Source: Pseudomonadales bacterium
GTDB lineage: Bacteria > Pseudomonadota > Gammaproteobacteria > Pseudomonadales > IMCC2047
Direction: 5' to 3'
Assembly: GCA_024234615.1 (NCBI GenBank)
Contig: JACKNY010000001.1
Span: 1,454,501-1,518,500, forward strand
DNA length: 64,000 bases
Part shown: positions 33,520 to 41,989 of the stretch, in pieces
Position numbering within the stretch: position 1 is the stretch's first letter
Layout of the letters: each line of letters opens with the position of its first letter
The notes under the pieces: generated by a model
Databases searched by the model: none
What the model saw: only the letters and a program-made list of their open reading frames with translations
Told to the model about the DNA's origin: nothing
Position numbers and translations under genes: made by a program

Positions 33520-34950
33520 TTAATGGATTCGAGGCCCTAAAAATCGGGTTTGTTCTGAAGCACTAACACTTTGGTCTGTGGCGACCACTCTGAATTCAAT
33601 TTGCATATTGATATTCTGTAGTAATGCGGGGTCTATTTCTACGCGAAGAGGAACGGCTAATACTTCGCCTGCAGCCAATTCTATTGCGGTATCCCCCTTG
33701 AGCCTTAAGTCATCGATCCCTGCAACGCTGATACTATAGCGCATACTTTGTTGGCTCATATTGAGTACTTTTAATGTGTAGGTATTCTCTACTAAACCCT
33801 CAGATGTTTCGCGGTAAAGTTGATTGCGGTCTCTGATGATATCCAGTTGCAAAGGGGTACGGTTGCTAATGGCGTAGGAGAAGGCCAGGCTCATCAACAG
33901 CAATGCCAAACCATAACCAATCAACTTTGGGCGTATGATCCCGCCACTTACATGCTCGAGTTTATGCTCAGTGGTATAGCGTATTAAGCCGCGCGGATAT
34001 TCCATTTTGTCCATCATGCTGTTGCAGGCGTCGATGCATAAAGCGCAGTTAATACACTCGTACTGCAAGCCATCACGTATATCAATGCCGGTTGGGCATA
34101 CCTGTACGCAAAGCTGACAATCAATACAATCGCCCAACCCTTCTTCTTTATATGCGGCGCCTTTTTTACGAGAGCCTCTCTGTTCGCCGCGTTTGGGGTC
34201 ATAAGAAACGATGAGGGTGTCCTGGTCGAACATCGCGGCTTGAAAACGCGCATAGGGACACATGTACATACAAACCTGTTCGCGCAGCCAACCAGCATTG
34301 CCGTACGTTGCTAGCGTAAAAAACAATAGCCAAAAGGCTTCCCAGGGGCCAAGCGTAAAAAATACGAGGCTGACAACAAGCTCTTTGATCGGAGTGAAGT
34401 AACCCACGAAAGTGAGGGCAGTGAAGACAGAAACACCAATCCAGATGGCATGTTTTAAAGTTTTCCTGATGACTTTATTGATGCTCCAGGGTTGACGGTC
34501 AAGTTTGACACGGGCATTCCGATCCCCTTCGGTGACCTGTTCGGCCCACATAAAGATGCTGGTCCAGACTGTCTGCGGACAGCTATAACCACACCATATT
34601 CTTCCGAGCCATGTCGTCACAAAAAATAAGCCGAAGGCGGCGATGATGAGAAGCCAGGCCAGCAGCATAAAGTCCTGCGGCCAAAATGTAATATCAAAAA
34701 TATGGAACTGCCGGTTCGGGAGATCAAAAAGTACTGATTGTCGTCCGTCCCAATTCAGCCAGGGAAGAGAAAAGTATCCAATCAGTAAAGGCCATCCTGT
34801 AAACAGCCTCAGGCGCTGGTAAAAGCCTTCAATTTTGCGGGTATATATTTTTTCGCGTTTTTGATAAAGATTAAAAGACTCCGGTCGCGCTTCCTCTACC
34901 GAGTCGTCGGTGGGTTGGGCTAGATTTTTTACTGGAATTTCGTCACTCAT
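33520..34950 (-). CDS. ccoG: cytochrome c oxidase accessory protein CcoG (FixG)
   Basis: Polytopic iron-sulfur membrane protein of 476 residues that reduces copper for cbb3 maturation. N-terminal helices include GRIWCGYSCPQTVW and CMYMCPYARFQ; two ferredoxin motifs CIDCQLCVQVCP and CINCALCIDACN lie on the cytoplasmic side; a C-terminal periplasmic Ig-like domain follows. It starts the ccoGHIS unit, about 180 bases after ccoP on the same strand. I see no strong FNR site in that gap, so read-through from ccoNOQP or another promoter is possible. Confidence 0.95.
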   Translation of the reverse strand: MSDEIPVKNLAQPTDDSVEEARPESFNLYQKREKIYTRKIEGFYQRLRLFTGWPLLIGYFSLPWLNWDGRQSVLFDLPNRQFHIFDITFWPQDFMLLAWLLIIAAFGLFFVTTWLGRIWCGYSCPQTVWTSIFMWAEQVTEGDRNARVKLDRQPWSINKVIRKTLKHAIWIGVSVFTALTFVGYFTPIKELVVSLVFFTLGPWEAFWLLFFTLATYGNAGWLREQVCMYMCPYARFQAAMFDQDTLIVSYDPKRGEQRGSRKKGAAYKEEGLGDCIDCQLCVQVCPTGIDIRDGLQYECINCALCIDACNSMMDKMEYPRGLIRYTTEHKLEHVSGGIIRPKLIGYGLALLLMSLAFSYAISNRTPLQLDIIRDRNQLYRETSEGLVENTYTLKVLNMSQQSMRYSISVAGIDDLRLKGDTAIELAAGEVLAVPLRVEIDPALLQNINMQIEFRVVATDQSVSASEQTRFLGPRIH

Positions 34951-35132
34951 TACGTAATCGAGACTCTTTTGCGTCAGAATATGGTGCCCTGAATTAATCG
35001 TGCCAAGCCAAAGCTGATATAATCCAACAATATACTTTAGATTTAAAGGTAAATTTAACAGTAAAATTTAGATATGTAAATCCTGACAGTTCAACTCAAA
35101 CCTTCGCGCATACAAATTATAGTTGCGATGGT

Positions 35133-36023
35133 TTAATTCTTGGTAGAGAGACTATAGACATAAGCTGCAACCAAATGGACTTTATCTTCGCCAAGTACAT
35201 TTTTGTGAGCAGGCATATCGCCATTTCGCCCGTTACGAATAGAGTGTTTGATTAGTTCAGGGGATCCACCATATAGCCAAGTAGAGTCAGACAGGTTTGG
35301 TGCGCCCAAGGCCATATTCCCTTCGCCTGCGGCACCATGACACATTGCGCAGGTGGCATCGTATTTGGTTTTGCCTTCGGCTAACAGGTTTTGGTTAACA
35401 TTGCGCCCACTTAAGCTCATTACATATTCGGCGACCGAATTAACGCCATCCTCACCTAATACGGCACCCCACGCAGGCATGGCGCCCTTGCGACCATTTA
35501 GAATAGTTGCCTTGATGTTTGCCGGGTCACCGCCGTAGAGCCAATCGTTGTCGGTCAGGTTGGGAAAACCATAGCTACCGGTGGCGGCGGAGCCATGACA
35601 CACCGCACAGTTGTTAGCAAATATGCGTTGTCCAGAGAGCAAGGCTTTTTTATTCGATTGCAGGTCTTCGATGCTGGTAGCGGCATAGGCAGTAAAGATG
35701 GGCCCGTATTTTTCATCGGCTTTTTGTGTTTCCTCTTCCCATGCGGCCTCCTGCGACCAGCCTAGAAAGCCTTTAAAAGTACCAAGCCCTGGATACAAGG
35801 CTAGATACACTAAGCTGAACACAATCGTGACAATGAACATTATGTACCACCAGCGAGGCAGAGGATTATCGTACTCTTCAATACCGTCGTAGACATGCCC
35901 GGTTGTCGGAGCTTCGCCATCAGTGCCGGCTTCACTTTTGCTGTTGGATTGTAACAACCACCAGTACGCAAAAATTGACCCGAGCGTGATGATAATAATC
36001 CAAATACTCCAGAAACTACTCAT
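35133..36023 (-). CDS. ccoP: cbb3 cytochrome oxidase subunit III, diheme cytochrome c
   Basis: Membrane-anchored diheme c-type subunit of 296 residues that passes electrons to CcoN. Two N-terminal helices (FWSIWIIIITLGSIFAYWWL and WYIMFIVTIVFSLVYLALYPG, shown in part) precede two class I cytochrome domains with CAVCHGSA and CAMCHGAA heme-binding motifs. ATG at 36023 was chosen because MSSFWSIW is the family start; it overlaps the ccoQ end by eight bases. The sequence reading LGWSQEAAWEEE after the second helix is also family-typical. Confidence 0.96.
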   Translation of the reverse strand: MSSFWSIWIIIITLGSIFAYWWLLQSNSKSEAGTDGEAPTTGHVYDGIEEYDNPLPRWWYIMFIVTIVFSLVYLALYPGLGTFKGFLGWSQEAAWEEETQKADEKYGPIFTAYAATSIEDLQSNKKALLSGQRIFANNCAVCHGSAATGSYGFPNLTDNDWLYGGDPANIKATILNGRKGAMPAWGAVLGEDGVNSVAEYVMSLSGRNVNQNLLAEGKTKYDATCAMCHGAAGEGNMALGAPNLSDSTWLYGGSPELIKHSIRNGRNGDMPAHKNVLGEDKVHLVAAYVYSLSTKN

Positions 36024-36198
36024 GATGTTTCTTCTCCTTACCGGTATCTTTTTGTGGTGGCTCTTCGTCACTGAAGGGTAGCTGGGCTGCCTCGTCAAAG
36101 CGGCTTTTGCGTTTTGAGCTAAAGGCCCAAATACAAACACCGATAAATGCTATCATGACGAGCAGTGTGGCAATACCGCGGATATCAACAATGCTCAT
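36016..36198 (-). CDS. ccoQ: cbb3 oxidase subunit CcoQ
   Basis: Small single-span subunit of 60 residues. The helix GIATLLVMIAFIGVCIWAFS is followed by RKSRFDEAAQLPFSDEE, the characteristic CcoQ/FixQ tail. It helps stabilise the oxidase. It starts one base after the ccoO stop region and overlaps ccoP. Confidence 0.93.
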   Translation of the reverse strand: MSIVDIRGIATLLVMIAFIGVCIWAFSSKRKSRFDEAAQLPFSDEEPPQKDTGKEKKHHE

Positions 36199-36199
36199 A

Positions 36200-36808
36200 T
36201 TAGCGTTTATCTCTTAGCACAGTGCCCAGTTGCTGAAGATAGGCGACGAGGGCATCAATTTCAGATTTTCCCTGTACCTGCGCAGATGCCGCCGCGATTT
36301 CATCATCGCTATAGGGAACACCCAATAGCTGTAATGTGGCCAATTTTTTAGCGGTGTACTTACCATCCAGTTTATTTTCAAATAGCCAAGGGAATTTAGG
36401 CATGTTGGATTCTGGCACTACATCGCGAGGGTTGTAGAGATGCGCCCGGTGCCATTCGTCGCTATAACGCTCACCCACACGCGCTAGATCAGGGCCGGTG
36501 CGTTTGGAACCCCACAGAAAGGGATGATTGTAAACGCTTTCACCAGCGACTGAATAATGTCCGTAACGCTCAGTTTCTGAGCGAAATGGACGTATCATTT
36601 GACTGTGACAGGTGTTGCAGCCTTCACGAATATAGATATCACGTCCCTCTAACTGTAACGCTGTTAATGGCTTTAATCCGGCTACGGGCTCAGTCGTTTG
36701 TTTAAGAAAAAACAAAGGGACAATTTCAGCTAATCCGCCGAAGGAGATAACAACGACTATCAAAGCAAACATGATACCCAGGTTTTTTTCTACGATGTCA
36801 TGATTCAT
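36200..36808 (-). CDS. ccoO: cbb3 oxidase subunit II, monoheme cytochrome c
   Basis: Monoheme c-type subunit of 202 residues. An N-terminal membrane helix (FALIVVVISFGGLAEIVPLF) anchors the protein, and the heme site CNTCHSQMIRPF with the downstream ERYGHYSVAGES block is diagnostic. DVVPESNMPKFPWLF holds the likely axial methionine. It lies 11 bases after ccoN. Confidence 0.97.
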   Translation of the reverse strand: MNHDIVEKNLGIMFALIVVVISFGGLAEIVPLFFLKQTTEPVAGLKPLTALQLEGRDIYIREGCNTCHSQMIRPFRSETERYGHYSVAGESVYNHPFLWGSKRTGPDLARVGERYSDEWHRAHLYNPRDVVPESNMPKFPWLFENKLDGKYTAKKLATLQLLGVPYSDDEIAAASAQVQGKSEIDALVAYLQQLGTVLRDKR

Positions 36809-36819
36809 GGCGTTAGTCC

Positions 36820-38256
36820 TTAGGCTGGTTGTTCAACGGCGGTTAATTCAGCGGGGGCATCAGCTCTCATCGTTTTCCATGTGTTATAAGCCATGATTAA
36901 CATGCCGATCAGGAAAAGAGCCCCACCAATTGCGCGAATTATGTATCCGGGATAACTAGCCTCTACCGATTCGACAAAGCTATAAGTTAAGGTCCCATCG
37001 TTATTGAACGCTCTCCACATCAAGCCTTGCATGAGGCCGTTAACCCACATTGAGGCGATATAAAGTACGGTACCTATAGTTGCCAGCCAGAAGTGAACGT
37101 TAATCAGGCGAATACTATGCATGTCACCATATTTACGTCCGTACATAATAGGAATTAAATGATACATTGCGCCAATAGACACCATGGCGACCCAACCCAA
37201 CGCGCCGGAGTGCACGTGACCTATTGTCCAGTCTGTGTAATGAGAGAGGGCGTTTACAGTTTTAATCGCCATCATCGGACCTTCAAAGGTCGACATGCCA
37301 TAGAAGGAAAGAGAGACCACCAGGAATTTTAAAATCGGATCGGTGCGTAACTTATGCCAGGCGCCGGATAAAGTCATGACGCCATTGATCATACCTCCCC
37401 AGGACGGCGCTAACAGAATAAGTGACATCACCATGCCCAGAGTTTGGGTCCAATTGGGTAGCGCGGTGTAGTGTAAATGGTGTGGTCCAGCCCAAATATA
37501 GATCGCAATTAGTGCCCAGAAATGGACGATTGACAGCCGGTAGGAATAGACAGGACGTTCCGCTTGTTTGGGAACAAAGTAATACATGATACCGAGAAAT
37601 CCTGCTGTTAAGAAAAATCCTACCGCATTGTGCCCGTACCACCATTGCATCATCGCGTCGATAGCACCTGGGTAGATAGAGTAAGATTTAAATAGACTAA
37701 TAGGTATCTCAAGATTGTTGAATATATGTAACACAGCGATTGTTATGATAAACGCGCCAAAAAACCAATTGGCGACGTAAATATGGGATGTCTTGCGTTT
37801 AACAATAGTGCCAAAAAATACTACTGCGTAACCAACCCAAACCAGGGTGATAAGGATGTCGATAGGCCATTCCAGCTCGGCATACTCTTTGGAAGATGTG
37901 AATCCTAAGGGCAGAGTGATGGCAGCAGAAACGATGACAAGCTGCCAGCCCCAAAAGGTAAACTTGGCTAACAGCGGGGCAAACAATGTTGTGTGGCAAG
38001 TTCGCTGTACTACATAGTATGAGGTGGAAAACAAAGCCGACCCGCCAAAAGCAAAGATGACAGCATTGGTATGTAAGGGACGCAGCCGACCAAAAGTTAG
38101 CCAAGGCAAATCCGTATACATTATGCTCGGCCAGGCTAGTTGAGAGGCGATAATCACACCCACTAACATGCCGACCACTCCCCAAACAACCGTCATAATA
38201 GCGAATTTTCGTACGACGTCGTAATTGTAAGTAGGATGATCTATAGCGTTACTCAT
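36820..38256 (-). CDS. ccoN: cbb3 cytochrome c oxidase subunit I
   Basis: Catalytic subunit of 478 residues with about twelve helices holding heme b, heme b3 and CuB; it reduces oxygen at low tension while pumping protons. Family sequences FGRLRPLHTNAVIFAFGG, MQWWYGHNAVGFFLTAGFL, GPHHLHYTALPNW and DWTIGHVHSGALGWVAM carry the metal-ligand histidines and cross-linked tyrosine. It is the first gene of ccoNOQP. A perfect FNR box and matching -10 element lie upstream at class II spacing, so expression should rise when oxygen falls. Confidence 0.97.
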   Translation of the reverse strand: MSNAIDHPTYNYDVVRKFAIMTVVWGVVGMLVGVIIASQLAWPSIMYTDLPWLTFGRLRPLHTNAVIFAFGGSALFSTSYYVVQRTCHTTLFAPLLAKFTFWGWQLVIVSAAITLPLGFTSSKEYAELEWPIDILITLVWVGYAVVFFGTIVKRKTSHIYVANWFFGAFIITIAVLHIFNNLEIPISLFKSYSIYPGAIDAMMQWWYGHNAVGFFLTAGFLGIMYYFVPKQAERPVYSYRLSIVHFWALIAIYIWAGPHHLHYTALPNWTQTLGMVMSLILLAPSWGGMINGVMTLSGAWHKLRTDPILKFLVVSLSFYGMSTFEGPMMAIKTVNALSHYTDWTIGHVHSGALGWVAMVSIGAMYHLIPIMYGRKYGDMHSIRLINVHFWLATIGTVLYIASMWVNGLMQGLMWRAFNNDGTLTYSFVESVEASYPGYIIRAIGGALFLIGMLIMAYNTWKTMRADAPAELTAVEQPA

Positions 38257-38298
38257 GAAAGGCCCAATTATTTTTTGACGGAAAAGTGAATTGAAAAT

Positions 38299-38304
38299 GA
38301 TATA
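38299..38304 (-). promoter_or_regulatory. -10 element of the ccoN promoter
   Basis: TATATC on the minus strand lies 31 bases from the centre of the FNR box. That spacing places the box near -41.5 of a transcript starting around 38291, the class II activation position. Confidence 0.5.
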
Positions 38305-38310
38305 AGTTGA

Positions 38311-38322
38311 TTACAATTGTAA
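38311..38322. repeat. 12-bp perfect palindrome in the ccoN/tusA-like spacer
   Basis: TTACAATTGTAA lies four bases from the FNR box on the ccoN side, in the place where RNA polymerase would sit. It could be a second operator, for example for a repressor, or AT-rich chance. Confidence 0.35.
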
Positions 38323-38325
38323 CAA

Positions 38326-38339
38326 TTGATTTAAATCAA
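38326..38339. promoter_or_regulatory. FNR/Anr binding site upstream of ccoN
   Basis: TTGATTTAAATCAA is a perfect match to TTGAT-N4-ATCAA. Its centre is 76 bases before the ccoN ATG. An Fnr-type regulator with the matching recognition helix is encoded at 28584-29351. The site lies in the spacer shared with the divergent TusA-like gene, which might also respond. Confidence 0.85.
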
Positions 38340-38509
38340 AACGGCGCTAGTTTAACCCAATTTTACAGACCATCAACAATTTTTTGCAGTGCGAAACTGA
38401 GTTAAAATCAATCTTTAGGCTTAATGGCGTGCGGAGTCAGAGTCTTGGCCTCGTTCGAGAAGGTGCTATACTTGCGGCCCATTAAATTGATACTTTGTTT
38501 TTGGTGACC

Positions 38510-38755
38510 ATGAGTTTAAATATACAAGCCGATCATTATATGGATGCTTGTGGATTGTATTGCCCAGAGCCGGTGATGCTACTGCATAATAAAATGGCAG
38601 AAATTGCGATAGGGGATTTATTATCCTTAGTGGCCACAGACCCCTCTACCCAACGCGATGTACCAAAGTTTTGCCGCTTTTTAGGGCATGATTTAGTTGA
38701 AGCCATAGAGCAAGATAGTAAGTTTTATTATCTGATACGCAAAGGCGCTGATTAG
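38510..38755 (+). CDS. tusA: TusA-family sulfurtransferase-like protein
   Basis: Small cytoplasmic protein of 81 residues with the TusA signature DACGLYCPEPVMLLHNKM, where the cysteine of CPEP accepts persulfide sulfur. TusA relays sulfur to 2-thiouridine synthesis and other pathways. The second half (STQRDVPKFCRFLGHDLVE) matches the family. ATG at 38510 was preferred to TTG at 38495 because it begins near the conserved core. It is divergent from ccoN and converges on the unknown 231-residue gene. Paralogues exist in many genomes, so orthology with true TusA is likely, not certain. Confidence 0.87.
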   Translation: MSLNIQADHYMDACGLYCPEPVMLLHNKMAEIAIGDLLSLVATDPSTQRDVPKFCRFLGHDLVEAIEQDSKFYYLIRKGAD

Positions 38756-38766
38756 CGGGTGCTAAT
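38751..38766. terminator. hairpin spanning two convergent stop codons
   Basis: ATTAGC-GGGT-GCTAAT is a 6-bp stem with a four-base loop. The left arm contains the TAG of the TusA-like gene and the right arm the stop of the opposing gene. No T-run follows. A compact bidirectional end element is possible. Confidence 0.35.
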
Positions 38767-39457
38767 GACCCATCAGTAGTGCAATCGCTTTTATCGCGTC
38801 AGGGTCTTCGTTTTTAATTCTGTTAGCAATACGATATTGAAAATAGTACTTAAATGAGGGTTCAGACTGAAGCGGATATAAACTCTCATCGCCCAATAGT
38901 ATTGGCGTTGTTTTAACCTTCGAAGGATTGACCAGCATGGCCTGAATGTCACCTTCTGGGGTGAGACGCCAGCTAAATATTTCGGCCATTTCTAAACTTT
39001 TGCCGTCGGTAGCGGCAAGAATGGCATGAGTCCCTATGGCGTCGGGTATTTCCTGTACATAAGTTGGGTTGCTGGCCTCTGGCAGCGCTTGATAATATTG
39101 CTGAGCAGCCCTTAATTCGACAGCTTTGTGATCCGGTGCGACATAAAATACATCGCCAGTTGTTTGGTTGAAGTAACCCTCCCAATGGCCGTTGAGGGGG
39201 TCGCTAAGTTCCGGGCAGGTTACGACCTCATTGAGCCAGGGCACTAAGCCAACAACTTCACCATTCGATTGTAGTCCCCATCCCATAATTTTCAGACTAA
39301 ATAATTTGCCGGGATTGGCGTCGTTAGCATAGAGCATCACAACACCATCTGTTTCCTGTGCAAGACGAATCAACTGTAAGTTATAATTTTTTATAACAGG
39401 TTTTTTACTTAAAATATCAATAACATTTGAGGTTTTTTTCGAAATATTATTAGGCAT
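38762..39457 (-). CDS. conserved-looking hypothetical protein
   Basis: I do not recognise this 231-residue soluble protein. It has no signal peptide or membrane helix. Coding is well supported: a long frame, AGGT eight bases before the ATG, and ordinary codon use. It is rich in aromatic, Gly and Pro residues, with beta-like stretches such as MLYANDANPGKLFSLKI and HWEGYFNQTTGDVFYV, and a C-terminal YFQYRIANRI segment. The internal organisation hints at a two-lobed beta domain. It converges on the TusA-like gene and is divergent from epmC; nothing in context gives a function. Confidence 0.6.
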   Translation of the reverse strand: MPNNISKKTSNVIDILSKKPVIKNYNLQLIRLAQETDGVVMLYANDANPGKLFSLKIMGWGLQSNGEVVGLVPWLNEVVTCPELSDPLNGHWEGYFNQTTGDVFYVAPDHKAVELRAAQQYYQALPEASNPTYVQEIPDAIGTHAILAATDGKSLEMAEIFSWRLTPEGDIQAMLVNPSKVKTTPILLGDESLYPLQSEPSFKYYFQYRIANRIKNEDPDAIKAIALLMGH

Positions 39458-39621
39458 ATCAACTAACCTGGTAGTTTTTGGTTTTGCAATAAGCTTAATG
39501 TTTCATATAAAGTCAGACCTGCTCGTGCGGAGATCGTTCTTTTTGGTCAGTATGGATTGTTATGGCCCCGACGTCAGTATTTGCAGAATTTTAAGTATGT
39601 TTAAAAAGTGATAACGTTTTA

Positions 39622-40161
39622 ATGACTGGACAGTTACATCGGTATAGCGATCTTATTCGTCTCTTTAACAACCTCTTTCGCGACACCTACAATACCGTAT
39701 TAGTAAAAGGCGGTGGCGAGCCGCTTTATCTTCCAGCGGGGTCGGATGCACCGTACCACCAAATAATTTTCGCACATGGTTATTTCTCAAGCGCATTACA
39801 TGAAATTAGTCATTGGTGTATTGCAGGGGAGCAAAGACGAGCCCAGCTCGATTACGGTTATTGGTATTTGCCGGACGGTCGTTCCGAGTCCCAGCAAATG
39901 CAATTCGAACAGGTCGAAATCAAACCCCAGGCTTTAGAATGGATTTTTTCAGTTGCTGCTAAGCACCGATTTCACATGAGCATTGATAACCTGGGAGGGG
40001 AGGCTTTTAATCGACCGCTATTTGCTAACAATCTATCTAAGCAGGTTCTTAATTACTTAAAAGTAGGAATGCCCGGCCGTGCGCAGACATTTGCATTGGC
40101 GTTGACGGATTTTTATCAAGGCAAAATTATTCAGGAAGCCTTTGACCCAAAATCACTTTAG
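39622..40161 (+). CDS. epmC: elongation factor P hydroxylase EpmC
   Basis: Enzyme that hydroxylates the beta-lysylated lysine of elongation factor P. The 179 residues match YfcM/EpmC in length. The likely metal-binding motif is HEISHWC (His60, Glu61, His64), preceded by IIFAHGYFSSAL and followed by RRAQLDYGYWYLPDGR, both strong family blocks. It stands alone, converging within two bases on the MinD-like gene. Presence implies EpmA/EpmB and EF-P elsewhere. Confidence 0.92.
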   Translation: MTGQLHRYSDLIRLFNNLFRDTYNTVLVKGGGEPLYLPAGSDAPYHQIIFAHGYFSSALHEISHWCIAGEQRRAQLDYGYWYLPDGRSESQQMQFEQVEIKPQALEWIFSVAAKHRFHMSIDNLGGEAFNRPLFANNLSKQVLNYLKVGMPGRAQTFALALTDFYQGKIIQEAFDPKSL

Positions 40162-40163
40162 TC

Positions 40164-41615
40164 TCAGGAGTTATCAGGCTGTCTATCAACAGCTGCGGCA
40201 TATAATGAGCTTTGATATAAAGAGTCAGCATCCCTTTGAATATTAAGGCTTTCTTGGTGTTTTTTTTGGCTGTTAATGGCGCGAACTGTTGAGCGGGAAA
40301 CACTGATATCACGATTGTATATTTGGCGGAATTTGGTGTTCAGATGATCTGCCAGTTTAGTTAATTGTTGCTTTGTTTGTTCTGCGTCTGCTACCAGACT
40401 GTCGATTTGGGCTTCTATCTTTTTGAGGTTACTCGGTTGGGACGACGGGTTGCTTTGATTATTGGCACTGGAGTCACTGGTCAAAGTCTGTTGCTGCAAA
40501 AGCGCTAAACTCGTATCTGAAAGCTGTTCCTGCACATAAGCTTGCATTATCAGGTCTATTGCCTGTTCCGGTAAAGTGCCAAATTCACCAAGATAAAATT
40601 GAATTAAATCCGCCAATAGAGACTCCGCTTCTTGTTGCGTCATTGTTTCATCTATTATGCGTGTCTTTTGTCTTTCAGTGACATCGGTATTTTCTGCTGC
40701 TGTGGTTGGCGTTGCCGTATCTTTAGAATGATTCTCAGTAGAAACATCATCAAGCTGTGCTATGGAGCGCCAAAAATGGCTTATTTTATGTGTTGCCGCC
40801 TTATCCGGGCTGAAATGTTTCACTAAGATACTGGCTAATAACGTGATACAACGCCCAGCGGGAGAGTCAGGTGCGGATATGCTGAGGGGTATTTGTGACA
40901 AAATGGCCGTTTGCACTGCTTTGTCAGTAGGAATGTAGCCAAGGTAGCGAACCTTGGTCTGAATATATTTACTGACCGCATGTGCGAAGCGTCGGTAAAT
41001 CTCCATACTATGCGCGTAGTTGTCGGTCATATTGACTAATACATAGATAGGCTGTTTATGCCCTTTGCGTTTTAGCACTTTCACTAAAGAGAAGGCATCC
41101 GTCAGAGAAGTCGGCTCTGGGGAGATGACAATGACTGCGTATTGAGCTGACTGAATAAACTGTATGACGGAATCACTAATGCCGGCTGCAGTATCAATTA
41201 ACAGGTAGTCAAAGCTTCTTTCCAGACTTTCCAATGCCTTGACCAGTTTGGTCTGTTGTTTCTGGTCCAGTAATATAAAGTCCGCAATACCGGTTGCTGC
41301 CGGGATGATTTTAAGATTTTCCGGCCCTGTCATCATAATCTCATCGATGCTTAAGTCATCACGGAAAAAATGTTCGAGCGTGTGGGTCGGATTTAGATTC
41401 AATAAAATATTAATATTTGCAAGGCTGGTGTCTGCATCAAAAATGCAAACCCGCTTGCCGGTTTTAGCTAATTCAATACCAAGGTTTGTGGAGATATTGG
41501 TTTTCCCGACGCCACCTTTGCCACTGCTTATTGCAATGGTAATGGCTGGATGTGACGGAATATCTTTGTCTTCGTGTCCGTTATCCTCATTATCTGTTGT
41601 TCTAATGTTGTTCAT
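40164..41615 (-). CDS. MinD/FlhG-like ParA-family ATPase with C-terminal coiled-coil extension
   Basis: Deviant-Walker ATPase of 483 residues. The N-terminal 250 residues resemble FlhG/FleN: GKGGVGKTNISTNLG (about 33-47), CIFDADTSLANINILL and LLIDTAAGISDSV. The last 200 residues are not part of that family: a Ser/Thr-rich linker, a short helical region (FGTLPEQAIDLIMQAYVQEQ) and a heptad-rich coiled coil (KKIEAQIDSLVADAEQTKQQ). ATG at 41615 was chosen; a start at 41663 would add 16 residues. No flagellar genes are nearby, and the divergent neighbour is an HDOD-GAF histidine kinase. A positioning or regulatory ATPase is likely; a flagellar number regulator is one possibility. Confidence 0.8.
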   Translation of the reverse strand: MNNIRTTDNEDNGHEDKDIPSHPAITIAISSGKGGVGKTNISTNLGIELAKTGKRVCIFDADTSLANINILLNLNPTHTLEHFFRDDLSIDEIMMTGPENLKIIPAATGIADFILLDQKQQTKLVKALESLERSFDYLLIDTAAGISDSVIQFIQSAQYAVIVISPEPTSLTDAFSLVKVLKRKGHKQPIYVLVNMTDNYAHSMEIYRRFAHAVSKYIQTKVRYLGYIPTDKAVQTAILSQIPLSISAPDSPAGRCITLLASILVKHFSPDKAATHKISHFWRSIAQLDDVSTENHSKDTATPTTAAENTDVTERQKTRIIDETMTQQEAESLLADLIQFYLGEFGTLPEQAIDLIMQAYVQEQLSDTSLALLQQQTLTSDSSANNQSNPSSQPSNLKKIEAQIDSLVADAEQTKQQLTKLADHLNTKFRQIYNRDISVSRSTVRAINSQKKHQESLNIQRDADSLYQSSLYAAAVDRQPDNS

Positions 41616-41989
41616 TACCAACCTAATTAGTCCTTTTTCGACACATAAAAATGTATTTTGCAATCATAGCCGAGTTTCCAGGTAAGCGAAAATTTTCTCT
41701 TTTTTCAGAAGAGGAATTATGGCTTTTATTTTAACTTATGAGCTTCATTGCAATCTGCTGTCTATGTGTAATTTGCCGCTTTTTCGCTTTGACAAAGGCG
41801 TTGTTGTGGCTATAGTTAATCTACCACTTTTCCTTAAGGGTAATAAAAAGAATCGGTCTCGACTCCCTCGTCAAAATTAAGGAGTGGTTTTAATAAGGGA
41901 AACGGCAGGATGATGGGCTTTGTTATTGATATTTTTAACTGAGCGACGGTTGTATATTGTCACAAATAAATTCACCAAAAGACGGGTTA
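41616..41989. other. divergent spacer between ATPase and HDOD-kinase genes
   Basis: This 374-base region must hold promoters for both divergent genes. It contains one candidate small reading frame (41719-41880), listed separately. I see no strong inverted repeat. Confidence 0.4.
41719..41880 (+). CDS. candidate small protein
   Basis: A frame of 53 codons begins at an ATG with AGAGGA four bases upstream. The product has a hydrophobic stretch (VVVAIVNLPLFLKG) followed by a basic tail (NKKNRSRLPRQN), which would suit a small membrane-associated peptide. It lies in front of the HDOD-kinase gene on the same strand. I recognise no homologue; chance is not excluded. Confidence 0.25.
   Translation: MAFILTYELHCNLLSMCNLPLFRFDKGVVVAIVNLPLFLKGNKKNRSRLPRQN

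Noticed and set aside
34951..35132. Possible FNR site before ccoG
   Set aside because: No TTGAT-N4-ATCAA or near match was found in the spacer.
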